Shown in pieces: positions 1-10,940 of a DNA stretch of 64,000 nucleotides (position 1 is the first letter of the stretch; each line of letters opens with the position of its first letter). A program made the translations under genes and the position numbers. The notes below the pieces were generated by a model. It had not been told where the DNA came from, searched no databases, and saw nothing but the letters and a program-made list of their open reading frames with translations. This DNA is from Strigamia acuminata (taxonomy: Eukaryota > Arthropoda > Chilopoda > Geophilomorpha > Linotaeniidae): NCBI GenBank assembly GCA_949358305.1, contig CASHSZ010000069.1, forward strand, positions 1-64,000, in the 5' to 3' direction.

Positions 1-385
1 ATTTGACAGAATGGTTTGTAAAGTTGATTAAACTTTGACTTTAAAAATTGGTTTAAATCTGTCGGGGATAAAATGGTTAGTGCACCTTATCATGCGGACG
101 GTAAGCATCGTCCATCTTTTTAAAAAGGAGGCAAATCAGAAAAAAATCCACCAAGTGAAATTTTTTATTCGTGTGATAAAATAATTATTGAGGCATTTAA
201 AAAAGGCAGTAGTTTTTCTCGTTTACTTGCATAATAATGCACATTTGAATACGTTTATTTAAGTAATTCAATATTTTTCTAATAGAAATTTAAGTTTTGT
301 CACAATGGCTGGCTTTATTTCAGCTGATTTGTCTCCTTTTTAAAGTAAACATTTAACTTAAAATGACTAAGATAAAATGGTTAGT
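1..385. other. AT-rich intergenic DNA, no gene seen
   Basis: No open frame or splice pattern that can be supported. A 15-bp string (gataaaatggttagt) occurs near 69 and again near 371, just ahead of the direct repeat described next, so this stretch may belong to the same repeat family. Confidence 0.5.
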
Positions 386-613
386 ACTAATTTGATGGTG
401 CTCTACAACTTTGTAATTGACTTTTTTGCTCTAACCTGATTGGTTTAGAAGTTAACAAGTGAATGACCTTGAAAATGGCCTTCAAGGTCAAATTTGATGA
501 TGTCATTGGATTGCTCACACCCAACTTCCTATACGATCGCTTCATCAAAGTTGGCCTAGATGCAATTGCTCAGGAAATATTTGCAGGGAACCAGACTTTT
601 AAAACACCCTGTA
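386..613 (+). repeat. Diverged direct repeat, copy A
   Basis: About 228 bp that align along their length with 964-1197. Shared blocks include ctctacaactt near the start, a 'tcaaggtcaaatttgatg' type block in the middle, and 'gaaccagactt' followed by an accctgtata-like end. That terminal motif is common in dispersed insect repeats (recollection, not searched). No coding capacity is visible. It is probably an old transposable element remnant. Confidence 0.6.
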
Positions 614-963
614 TACAGTATTTCCTGGCAACAGAAAGTTAGTTAGATTTTTCTAGTTTTGTTTTTTGTTGAATTGTCACTGGAAAATTGTATTATTCTT
701 TTGAATAGATACAAGGTTTCATAATAATGTTTGATTCACAGCTATGCGTGGCAGAGAATACACTGGCGTGTCCGACTGGTATCCCCTTGCATGGTGTTGT
801 GGTCACGTGTGGTATGAAATTAGTCAGTAAAAGCAAATGTTTGAACACTGGATTCCCATCGCGGAGGTGCCAAAACAGTCAGTTTGTCATTAGTAGGTTA
901 GTAGACTAACGTTTCAGACCTTTATTCTCAATACTTTTCATTAAGAAATAATTTATTTCTAGA
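614..963. other. Spacer between the two direct repeats
   Basis: A 60-codon open frame at 727-909 has no recognisable motif and I do not consider it a gene. Nothing else can be supported here. Confidence 0.4.
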
Positions 964-1197
964 CCAATTGGATGGTCCTCTACAACTTTCTAATTCACTT
1001 TTCAGCTCTATCTGTCACGGTTCTCGAGTTACAATATGGATGATCTTGAAGATGACCTCATAGGTCAAATTGGATGTCATAATTGGATTTCCCCCGACAT
1101 AACTTACTACCCTTACAATCATTTTGCTGAATCAACATCTAGAACAGTTTGGGAATTATTTACTATGAACCAGACTTTCTGATCACCCCGTATAAAA
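964..1197 (+). repeat. Diverged direct repeat, copy B
   Basis: Partner of the repeat at 386-613, same orientation, clearly homologous but with many substitutions. It ends in 'gaaccagactttctgatcac' and cccgtataaa, matching the end of copy A. Confidence 0.6.
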
Positions 1198-1648
1198 CAG
1201 CTTGTGAAGAGATCCTTTGGATCAGAATAGCCAGGAAGAGACCAGATGGTTCACGTCCGGATATTTATTATGGTATTGAAGATATGAAAACATGTCTTAG
1301 GTGACACAATGAAGTTGTGACGATTCTACTTTCGGCTGAATAATTAGCCATTTAAATAGATAAATCGGTCTAAATAAGACGTTGCTAAACCTAGCAACAA
1401 CCCAACCGAGATAAGCTACGGAATTCTATAAAGTGTGAATATGTGATTGAATATAACAACTTATGGTTTTGTGTGGTATAAAACATGTTTATTATCATTA
1501 CAACTGGTTCTGGGTTCTGGGCACGTGGTAAACGGGCGGCATCAACTGGTTGAGGATCCGGGCGGGCCAGAGGGATAGGGCTGACTTTGCGGCATCGTCA
1601 CAACGAACGCTACGGAGACATATTCGGCTCCGCGGCACTAATGAATGT

Positions 1649-1699
1649 AAATACGAAGAGTTCTTCGTATTTTGATGGGAATATTCTTTAGAATATTCC
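1649..1699. repeat. Two adjacent perfect hairpins
   Basis: aaatacgaaga and tcttcgtattt pair around a 2-nt loop (1649-1672). Five bases later ggaatattct and agaatattcc pair around tt (1678-1699). Both stems are perfect. They lie just outside the 1726 target site of the solo LTR, inside the older LTR-like sequence. Confidence 0.75.
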
Positions 1700-1729
1700 T
1701 AGATCTAAATAATGTAAAAGTATTAACGG

Positions 1730-2298
1730 TGTGAGAGTGGACGGACATTGTTCGGGCACGGGAATGCCTAAACAGCGCCGGACGCTCGACACGTATAGAT
1801 AAGAGACACACAAGAGACTGTATTCAAGGTTTTAGGCCTTTATTCAGTGTCTAGGGGTCAGTATCTTATGCCTCTCCTATGCTCCGACTGCATTGCTGCA
1901 GCGGACCTGCGACCACACGCGGCACACACGTGGTTAGGGTTAACCTGGTTGTGCGGCGTGGTCATGTCGATGTTCATTTGGCCCATGGTAATCGCTCACG
2001 GTACTGGGACTGGCGAACCGGCCAAGTCCCTAAGTGACACCATGGTGAACAAGAGTGTGGAGCGGTCTGATGTTGGTCAGGACCGTTCCTGTGGAACTCT
2101 GGCTACAAACAGGATGTTGGGTCTTTTATAGCCCACTCCTGCACCATGGGTACGAGAGTACCTCTTCCCATTGGTTGTGGGGTTGGTGACCGGATATGAC
2201 GTCATCCTGGTCACCATCCCTCAACCGTCAACGCCACATGGCGGGTGGGGTTGGGCTGGGCCATGTAGGAGTGTTGTAGTGGCCGATTATCGGTCACA
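1730..2298 (-). mobile_element. Solo LTR, Ty3/Gypsy-type, 569 bp, TSD ACGG
   Basis: On the minus strand the sequence starts TGTGACCG and ends CTCTCACA, with 5-bp inverted termini TGTGA/TCACA. It is flanked on both sides by ACGG (1726-1729 and 2299-2302), a perfect 4-bp target-site duplication as made by Ty3/Gypsy integrases. On the minus strand a TATAAAAG box (2123-2130) is followed about 285 bp later by AATAAA (complement of 1839-1844), the order expected for U3-R-U5. No internal region is present, so this is a solo LTR left by LTR-LTR recombination. The two plus-strand open frames across it (1847-2131 and 2171-2440) are not genes. Confidence 0.8.
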
Positions 2299-2705
2299 AC
2301 GGAATATAATAATTAATTCTTATATATTTATTATTTGGGCGGGGACAGTCACGACGGTCGTGAGGACCATTGCGGGAGGATTTGACTCCACCACCGCGAA
2401 GCACGCGTTAACCCTAGACAACAAAACAGACCACGCGTAGGCCTAATTCAATTTAGGGATAATTGTCTTAGCAGCGAATCGTGTTCGCAGGAAGAACCCA
2501 AAGACCATCATCTATTATGATATTGAATTGTATTTTAATCGTAAGTGTTAATTAAATAAAGAATTATTTCCGTCATACATCTGTGTCCTGAATCTATTGT
2601 ATTATTTCTAACCACTAAGTCGAATCGCGACAAACTAAGGATGATTAAAATAAAAATATGAACTAGACTTTTTCTAATTTTCAATATATTGACATTAGCA
2701 GGTAT

Positions 2706-5021
2706 CTAGTCTCTTGGGTTGATGCTACAAGGCCTTTTAAAAACCTGATTAACTTCATAAATCCACTTGTTTCCAACTAAATGTACACATTAAAAAAATT
2801 GATAACTTTATCTCTCTTTTTAATCAATTAATTCATTTACTCCATTTGGATCCAAAAAGGACTGGACATCCACCATGCAAAGTGCGGCGATCTCCTTCAC
2901 CATTTCGAAGGAGATTATACCAAAAAACTGCAGAACCCTAAAAATGCACGTGCAAGGAGAATTGGGATTAATTTGTGACGCTTTTATGCATTTAATTGCA
3001 GGATTACTGACCTTTCCAGGCCGGACAGCTGCACCAACCAGCGGAAACGCTGTAGCACCGCCCAGCTCGACATCACTTAACTAGCAACACAAATCGATGA
3101 TCAATTATTTAGACGGGAAATCAATCATCACTTACATAAAACATTAGAGTAGCCATTCGATCACCAATGGAGTATAATTTAAACGGATCCACATCGGATA
3201 ACTGTCAAGCACAATTTAAAAACGATTAAAGTCTAGTAAATTGCAGATAAACAATCTGGTTGCACGAACCTCCTGGGGAGACTTATACTTGTACAAACAA
3301 TCGTAATGACGTCTGTATTCACCACCAATACCGTAATTAGCCACTTGCATTGCTTCCGAGTTAGTCTTTCCGTGTACATTAAGCCCCGTAATGCTGGACA
3401 CACGATCCATTATAATTTTAACTTTTCGACGTAGCTGCTCATCATCTCCATCATCGTACATCCATGAGTTCTGACTTGTTCGTACGTCTGATATTTCATT
3501 ATTAGAAACTTTTGATCTGTTCAACTTTTAAATTATAAACAATTCTTAAAAAAAATTAGAAGCATGTTTGTTAATGACAATTGCTGAAACTTACTGATGG
3601 TTTGCTAAACTTTTTGATGAAATTAATTTCTGATTCATAAATGACGTCGTGAAAAGTTAGGATTTGCGGGTCGTGACTGTGGACTTCAACCTTCATTGGG
3701 TTTATGTAGAAACTTGCATCTCCTCCGTCGGAAAAATAACAGTTCAAAGACGCTACTTTGAAATCACTCTAAATAAGAAATGAATCTGTCGATAAAAACG
3801 TGGGAAAACATTCATCAGGTTTTAGCTTAGTTGTACACTTAGTTGTTCTCCTCTGCACAATGCGTTGTAATTTATAAATTCGTCAAAATGGGATATTCCC
3901 AGGCCCAATTTGTATTTCGTGCTTGCAGAGTGAATTGGATTTAGAAGTTCACTCAATTTGCGGTATTCTTGAAACATGAGGGTTTTATAGTCAAGAAATT
4001 GTACTAAAAATGTAATTAACACCCACCTTCATTATGCATTGCTGTATTATGCTGAAAATAATAACTTAAGGTGAAGCATTATTCGATCAGATATTTCAAT
4101 CTATATTTAATCAGCAATTTCCATATTTTCGATCTAACTTTCTGCCATTCACCCTAATCGTTTGTACACATACGAAGCCTTACTCTTTTGATTGCCTCAT
4201 CTAAATACTCCATTATTTTTTGGGGCGCAACGGCAGGATTTGTTTCGTTTATACTCTTACGTAAAGCCTGGCCATACCAAGCAATTGCCAATTCAAACAG
4301 TGTTTGATTGAAACCTTTGTTTCCGAGATACACGCAATCGTCGGCTGACATAAAAATGTTGATTATTATGCTTCTATTTGGTTATTATTTAGTATTTAGT
4401 GAAATTACTTGTTAATTTAATTGAACTTTGAATTCCAAGGATATTGCCAAGTACTAAATCAGATGCATTGAGTCGATATGTTTCTTGGAGACGTAAAATA
4501 CCCAAGGCTGCACCTTCAACGTCTTCTCTCTTCGGTATCAAAGATTTTATTCGGTGGCTTTTGATTTGTTCAGTTAAATCTTGAATCAGACAAAGTAATA
4601 TCATACATATTGTGGCTAAACATCTGTTTTGTTTACAAACCTTGCCACGAATTATCGTCGAGAAGTTCTTCCACACTTGCCCAGTTTTCTGCAAGTTGTT
4701 TAAGAAGTTGGTAAGCTGATAAAGGGTTACCGACTATCTCATCCACATCTGCCGTCCCACGCATTTGGGTAAATGCGTCTACGTATCTGTGTAAATGCGT
4801 TTGATGACCACGAACACAAAAGCAGAAATGTTGAATGATTCGTCTTACTTTCGTAAGCGGGCAGTTTTGGCTTCAGCATCCTCGATGTATCGTTCCAAGT
4901 GTCCAACGATTTCTCGTTGTGCGTTGAAAACTGTTGCTAATTGAGCAATAGACGAATAAACCTCACCGTTAAAACCTCGTATGGAAAACAATACGAGTAC
5001 CGGTATGACAAAGGCTGTCAT
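2706..5021 (-). CDS. Prolyl 4-hydroxylase subunit alpha, copy 1 (12 exons, apparently intact)
   Basis: This enzyme hydroxylates prolines in collagen-like chains in the ER, using Fe(II), 2-oxoglutarate and ascorbate, as the alpha part of a complex with protein disulfide isomerase. I spliced it by eye with GT-AG introns and consistent phases: 5021-4849, 4786-4641, 4579-4409, 4344-4184, 4051-4027, 4003-3837, 3768-3595, 3524-3270, 3201-3136, 3080-3012, 2937-2841, 2776-2706. These total 1575 nt, or 524 aa plus stop, close to the usual family length of about 535. A signal peptide (about 1-19) precedes EVYSSIAQL. The N-terminal P4Ha_N domain covers about 20-150 and the TPR-like peptide-binding region about 150-245. 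The dioxygenase domain follows, with H412 and D414 (HYD), H490 (TLHGG) and K500 (GSKW) as iron and 2-oxoglutarate ligands, and cysteines at LC-RGE, C493 and C518. The exon 6 donor (AAGT|GTAC) is the least certain junction. Confidence 0.88.
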
Positions 5022-5363
5022 AGAGAGTTTTTCATGTATAATTATACTGTGATCGGAGATTATCTTTTTGTGTTGCTAAGCATTGTGGGAATGATTGTAC
5101 TGATGTAACGGAGCTGTAATTCGTGTGTACTCAAGCTGTGTAAATCAATTGACTTTATGGAACATTATACTTGTTTATTTATCATCCATGTGTGTTGTGA
5201 ACATGATGACACAACAAATAAATTATATCTAATTTATTCTTGGCATATGGGTGAATAACTGGCCATCTTTTTTTATCAGTTTAGATTAACTTTTAATTGG
5301 CCAAATGTTGGCATAATTTATGTACAGAGTATAACTTTAGTGTTTTAATTGTATAAAAGAAAG
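5022..5363. other. 5' flank of prolyl 4-hydroxylase copy 1
   Basis: AT-rich, no gene. About 5200-5363 is clearly homologous to 10670-10825 upstream of copy 3 (for example 'cttggcatatgggtgaataa'), so this is part of the tandem duplication unit and probably contains promoter sequence for the minus-strand gene. I cannot point to individual promoter elements. Confidence 0.6.
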
Positions 5364-6044
5364 TGTCACAGGCAGGCTACCCACCCTACTTTTTATTTCA
5401 TTTTCCACTTGGCTTTTCCCATCTTAAGTTTTCCCAGTTTTACCTGATTCGTCCTCTCATCTAAATTTGATGATTCATCCTCTTAAATGTATGCGCAGCT
5501 TCACCGCGCGCATCACATTATTTTCAACAATAGAAGTTATTTTCTACCTTTCACCCCCTCACCCACTTTCATAAACCTGACCACGTGACTCAAGTTTACT
5601 TAGTCACCTTTTTTGCTAATAATCAACATCACTTCTCACACCTCTCTCAACCAAGCTACAGCTTCTAGATTGAGCTTAGAATGTCACCCTTTTGTTAACT
5701 AAGCGTCTTAAACAGCGCAACTCTCTTTTTAACCCCATTGCGCCTCTTTTTGCCGACCATTTTTTATATTCGCATGCCTGTGATATTCCTCGCCCACCCG
5801 CGTTCAGAATACACCGCGCATACTCATTTATTTTACGCCCAACACCCACAACGTGAGACTGATCCTAACGAATATAAATAATGTTAGTTACGAGCGAGTT
5901 TAGATTTATTCACCGCCTGATGTCCATATTTGACGGCGGGATTTACGAGTAAATTTACGAACTTTGCCCACTTATTTGCGCCAAATTAGCTTTTGCATGA
6001 ATTCAAGTCTAATTAATTATAACATCTAAAATTAATACGTGACA
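5364..6044 (-). mobile_element. Solo LTR-like insertion, 681 bp, TSD AAAG, with an empty-site paralogue
   Basis: Ends are TGTCAC and GTGACA (perfect 6-bp inverted termini, TG..CA), flanked by AAAG at 5360-5363 and 6045-6048. The duplicated intergenic region 5' of copy 3 (around 10820-10835) reads straight through from the left flank (ataaaagaaag) to the right flank (ttttttttcc) without this block, which is the uninserted version of the same site. On the minus strand AATAAA (complement of 5392-5397) lies about 30 bp from the 3' end and a TATAAAAAA-like box is upstream, suggesting minus orientation. No coding region. A non-autonomous LTR element is the main alternative to a solo LTR. Confidence 0.75.
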
Positions 6045-6157
6045 AAAGTTTTTTTCCAACACACAAATCTAGGAAAATTGTGAAAACAAAGGATGACAAA
6101 AATAGAAATATGAACTAGACTTTTTCTAATTTTCAATATATTGACATTAGCAGGTAT

Positions 6158-8211
6158 CTAGTCTCTTGGGTTGAGGCTGCAAGGCCTTGTGAAAACTTGA
6201 TTGACTTCACTAATCCACTTGGTTCCAACTAAATATACACGTTAGAAAAATTGATAACTTTATACCTCTTTTTAATCAATTAATTAATTTACTCCATTTG
6301 GATCCAAAAAGAACTGGACATCCACCATGCAAAGTGCGGCGATCTCCTTCACCATTTCGAAGGACATTATACCAAAAAACTGCAGAACCCTAAAAACGCA
6401 CATGCACGAAGAATTGAGATTAATTTGTGACGCTTTTATGGATTCAATTGCAGGATTATTGACCTTACTAGGCCGAACAGCGGCACCAACCAGAGGAAAC
6501 GCTGTAGCACCGCCCAGCTCGACATCACTTAACTAGCAACACAAATCGATGATCAATTATTTAGACGGGAAATCAATCATCACTTACATAAAACATTAGA
6601 GTGGCAATTCGATCACCAATGGAGTATAATTTAAACGGATCCACATCGGATAACTGTCAAGCACAATTTAAAAACGATTAAAGTCTAGTAAATTGCAGAT
6701 AAACAATTTGGTTGCACGAACCTCCTGGGGAGACTTATACTTGTACAAAGCATCGTAATGACGTGTATATTCACCACCAATACCATAATTAGCCACTTGC
6801 ATTGATTCCGAGTTAATCTTTCCGTGTACATTAAGCCCAGTAATGCTGGACACACGATCCATTATAATTTTAACTTTTCGACGTAGCTGCTCATCATCTC
6901 CATCATCGTACATCCATGAGTTCTGACTTGTTCGTACGTCTGATATTTCATTATTAGAAACTTTTGATCTGTTCAACTTTTAAATTATAAACAATTCTTA
7001 AAAAAAATTAGAAGCATGTTTGTTAATGACAATTGCTGAAACTTACTGATGGTTTGCTAAACTTTTTGATGAAATTAATTTCTGATTCATAAATGATGTC
7101 GTGAAAAGTTAAGATTTGCGGGTCGTGACTGTGCACTTCAACCTTCATTGGGTTTATGTAGAAACTTGGATCTCCTCTGTCGGATAAATAACAGTTCAAA
7201 GACGCTACTTCGGAATCACTCTAAATAAGAAATGAATCTGTCGATAAAACCGTGGGAAAACATTCATCAGGTTTTAGCTTAGTTGTACCCTTAGTTGTTC
7301 TCCTTTGCACAATGCGATGTAATTTATAAATTCGTCAATTTTGGATATTCCCAGGCCCAATTTGTATTTTGTGCTTGCAGAGTGAATTGGATTTAGAAGT
7401 TCACTAAATTTGCGGTATTCTTGAAACATGAGGGTTTTATAGTCAAGAAATTGTACTAAAAATGTAATTAACACCCACCTTCATTTTGCATTGCTGTATT
7501 ATACTGAAAATAATAACTTAAGGTGAAGCATTACAGGTATTCGATCAGAGATTTCAATTTATAATTAATCAACAATTATTTAGTATTTAGTGAAAATACT
7601 TGTCAATTTAATTGAACTTTGAATTCCAAGGATATTGCCAAGTACTAAATCAGATGCATTGAGTCGATATGTTTCTTGGAGTCGTAAAATAGCTATTGCT
7701 GCACCTTCAACATCGTCTTCGGTTGGCATTAGTGTGTTATTACGACGGCTTTGGATTTGTTGAATTGAATCTACACAAGTATTGGGTGGGTGGAAAACTG
7801 TGTTGAGCTAAATTCATGTTACAAATCAAACCTTGCCACGAATTATCTTCGAGGAGTTCTTTCCCACTTGCCCAGTTTTCTGCAAGTTGTTTAATAAGTT
7901 TGTAAGCTGATAAAGGGTTGCCGACTATCTCATCCACATCTGCCGTTCCACGCATGTGGTTAAATGTATCTACGTATCTGTGTGAAGGTGTATGATGATA
8001 TTAACCCGAGTCCAAAAGCAGAAACATTGAATAAATCATCTTACTTTCGTAAGCGGGCAGTTTTGGCTTCAGCATCCTCGATGTATCGTTCTAAGTGTCC
8101 AACGATTTCCCGTTGTGCGTTGAAAACTCTCGCCAGTTGAGCAGTGGACGAGTAAATCTCACCGTTAAAACCTCGTATGGAAAACAAGAAGAGTAGGACA
8201 AAAGCTCTCAT
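6158..8211 (-). pseudogene. Prolyl 4-hydroxylase alpha, copy 2, exon 4 deleted
   Basis: Exons corresponding to copy 1 are: E1 8211-8045, E2 7977-7832, E3 7770-7600, E5 7503-7479, E6 7455-7289, E7 7220-7047, E8 6976-6722, E9 6653-6588, E10 6532-6464, E11 6389-6293, E12 6228-6158. All keep splice sites and reading frame. Exon 4 (161 nt, the TPR-like exon) and flanking intron are missing, with the deletion joint near 7575-7580. Splicing E3 to E5 shifts the frame and hits a stop at once. Skipping the 25-nt exon 5 as well (E3 to E6) keeps phase and would give about 460 aa lacking 62 residues of the peptide-binding region. Catalytic residues (HYD, TLHGG, GSKW) are present. Either a pseudogene or a short isoform gene; transcript data would decide. 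Confidence 0.75.
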
Positions 8212-8735
8212 TGAGTCTTGATTTCATCAACGATGCAGGGTAGAAAAATAATTCAACTGAAAAATTTGTTCCATGAAGTACCGGTAATTATACAGAGTAT
8301 ACCAAGTTATAATTTAGACCGATGCTTTGAATAAAAGTTATTTGCAGACTACGGTAGCTGACACCTGGTCATTAATCCTGGCCATAACCTGATTAATGGC
8401 TGTGGAAACTTAAATCCACTCCTACGGCTTATTTTGTACAATAGTAATTTGAATTTGAATGATAAATAAATCAAATGTTTAAGAATCAAGGAGCTCTACA
8501 GCTAGACTCTTCTCTCAGAATGTCCTTATGATGTTTTTGTGTGCCATGAAGTGTTCGAGTTTTAATTCTTTCAGAGAAAAATAAAGTCAAGCTGCAGGTG
8601 TACATCATTTATATGGACTTAAATATTGTATAGTAGAACATACACCTGGATTTACAAAAATTGTGAAAACTGAGAATGATAAAAATTATTAATTAGACTT
8701 TTTCTAATTTTCATTACGTTGACATTAGCGTGTTA
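8212..8735. other. Intergenic DNA between copies 2 and 3
   Basis: The part next to copy 2 is homologous to the 5' flank of copy 3 (shared block 'tttgaataaaagttatt'), so it holds the duplicated promoter region for minus-strand transcription. The part next to copy 3 resembles the 3' flanks of the other copies. No gene is seen. Confidence 0.55.
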
Positions 8736-10340
8736 CTACTCGTTTGGGTTTAGGCTACAAGGCCTTTTGAAAACTTGTTTGACTTCACGAATCCACTTGT
8801 TTCCAACTAAAAATTTGTGCACAAAAAAATTATTTCTACCAAACTACAATAATTCATTTACTCCATTTGGATCCATGAAGTACGGGACATCCACCATGCC
8901 TAGTTCGATTATCTTCTGTACCATTTCGAAGGAGATTATACCAAAAAACTGCAGAACCCTAAAGATGCACATGGAAGGAGAATTAAAATTAATTTTTTAA
9001 GCTTTTATGCATTTAATTGCAGGATTATTGACCTTACTAGGCCAGACAGCTGCACCAATCCGCGGAAACACTGTAGCTCCGCCCAGCTTGACATCACTTA
9101 ACTAGCGATAGAAATCGATAATTAATTATTTAGACAAGAAATCAACCATCACTTACATAGAACATTAAAGTAGCAATTCTATCACCAATAAATTCCAACT
9201 CAAACGGATTCACGTCAAGCCAAGCCAACTGTCAAGCACAATTTAAAAACAATTAAAGTCTAATAAACACTAGATAAAAGAATTGTTTTCAGGAACCTCT
9301 TTAGGAGACAAATCTTTGTATAAATAATCCACATGAGGTCTGTATTCACCACCAATACCGTAATTAGCCACTTGCATTGCTTCCGAGTTATTCTTTCCGT
9401 GTACATTAAGCCCAGTGATTCTGGAAAAACGATCCATTATAATTTTAACTTTTTGATGTAACTGCTCATCTCTCTCATCATCGTATATCCATGTGTTCTG
9501 GCTTGTTCGCACGTCCGATATCTCAATATCATCATCCATTTCGGGCAAAACTCTTGATCTTTCCAACTATTACAAAATAAAAAAAATTAATAATTAGAAG
9601 CATGTTTGTTAACGACAATTTCTGAAACTTACTGATGGTTTGCTAAATTCTTTGATGAAATCAATTTCTGATTCATAAATGATGTCGTGAAAAGTTAAGA
9701 TTTGCGGGTCGTGGCTGTGGACTTCAACCTTAATTGGGTTTATGTAGAAACTTGGATCTCCTCCGTCGGATAAATAACAGTGCAAAGATGCAACTTCGGA
9801 ATCACTATAAATAAGAAATGAATCTGTCGATAAAAACGTGAGAAAACATTCGACAGGTTTTAGCTTAGTTGTACTCTTAGTTGTTCTTCTCTGCACAATG
9901 CGATGTAATTTATAAATTCGTCATTTTTGGATATTCCCAGGCCCAATTTGTATTTCGTGCTTGCAGAGTGAATCGGATTTAGAAATTCACTAAATTTGCG
10001 GTATTCTTGAAACATGATGTTTTTATAGTTAAGAAATTGTACTAAAAATGTAATTAACACCCACCTTCATTTTGCATTGCTGTATTATGCTGAAAATAAT
10101 AACTTAAGGTAAAGCACTATTCGATCAGAGATTTCAATTTATAATTAATCAACAATTTCCATCTTTTCGATCTAACGTTCATCCTAATCATTTGGCTTCA
10201 GCATCTTCGATGTATCGTTCCAAGTGTCCAACGATTTCTCGTTGTGCGTTGAAAACTGTCGCCAGTTGAGCAATCGACGAATAAACCTCACCGTTAAAAC
10301 CTCGTATGGAAAACAATGCGAGTATGACAAAGGCTATCAT
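8736..10340 (-). pseudogene. Prolyl 4-hydroxylase alpha, copy 3, exons 2-4 deleted and acceptor lost
   Basis: Exon 1 starts at ATG 10340 and matches copy 1 through the EDAEAK codons, then joins at about 10191-10194 directly to sequence found in intron 4 of copy 1, so exons 2, 3 and 4 and the exon 1 donor are gone. Exon 5 (10089-10065), exon 6 (10041-9875), exon 7 (to 9633), exon 8 (9566-9297) and exons 9-12 (9228 to 8736) remain. At exon 7 the acceptor TTTAG of the other copies is TTTAT (base 9807), leaving only an AG two bases downstream, which shifts the frame. The catalytic part is the most diverged of the four copies: HVD instead of HYD, TRHGG as in canonical enzymes, and GTED replacing GEGD. 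It is probably the oldest duplicate and not functional. Confidence 0.8.
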
Positions 10341-10940
10341 TTAGTCTCGGTATTATGGAGGATAGAAAAATTATTCAACCGAAAAAAATTGTTCCGTAAT
10401 CTGGTAATGGTATACGAAGTTATTATTTAGACTGGCGCTTTGAATAAAAGTTATTGGCAGGTATAATAGTTTAAATATATTCATGATCTCTTGAATAGAG
10501 CCATTAAACCTAGCCATATCCTTGTGACGGTTGAGAAACTGTATTCGCCAAGCTCATTCCTACCACTAGATGGCGATAGCGGTTGTTGGCGATAAATTCA
10601 AATACGTAAAAGAAAAACTCGAATAAATAAATATATATACAGTATATATATGTACTGTATAGTTTGTAACGACATGATGACCCAACAAATAAATTATATC
10701 CAATTTATTTTTGGCATATGGGTGAATAACTAGCCATCTTTTTTTTTTATTAGTTTAGATTAACTTTTAATTGACCAAATGTCGGCATAGTTTATGTATA
10801 ACTTTAGTGTTTTAATTGTATAAAAGAAAGTTTTTTTTCCAATACAAAAATCTAGGAAAATTGTAAAAACTAAGGACAGTAAAACTAAAAATATGAACTA
10901 GACTTTTTCTAATTTTCAATATATTGACATTAGCAGGTTT
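10341..10940. other. Intergenic DNA between copies 3 and 4
   Basis: Holds the 5' flank of copy 3 and the 3' flank of copy 4. It includes the uninserted version of the solo LTR target (about 10820-10835). A short TA-rich run with tatatatac repeats lies near 10630-10660. No gene is seen. Confidence 0.55.

Larger units (their letters stand above)
1316..2632 (+). mobile_element. Possible older LTR-like sequence, split by the solo LTR at 1730-2298
   Basis: The left end reads tgtgacgattc and the right end gaatcgcgaca, an inverted pair with two mismatches, with TG..CA termini. Flanking 4-mers are aagt and aact (3 of 4 match). A TATA-like ggtataaaac lies near 1477 and an AATAAA signal near 2555. The right flank resumes the sequence found 3' of the other prolyl 4-hydroxylase copies, which fits an insertion there. 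The weak TSD match leaves other explanations open, for example a degraded DNA transposon. Confidence 0.3.

Noticed and set aside
1847-2440. Two plus-strand open frames of 94 and 89 codons
   Set aside because: The first lies wholly inside the solo LTR and the second runs out across its ACGG duplication into flanking older repeat; neither has a recognisable motif, and the LTR's own transcriptional signals are on the minus strand.
2875-3084. Plus-strand 69-codon frames repeated at 2875, 6327 and 11118
   Set aside because: They are antisense to exons 10-11 of the prolyl 4-hydroxylase copies; the minus-strand reading gives the known protein family.
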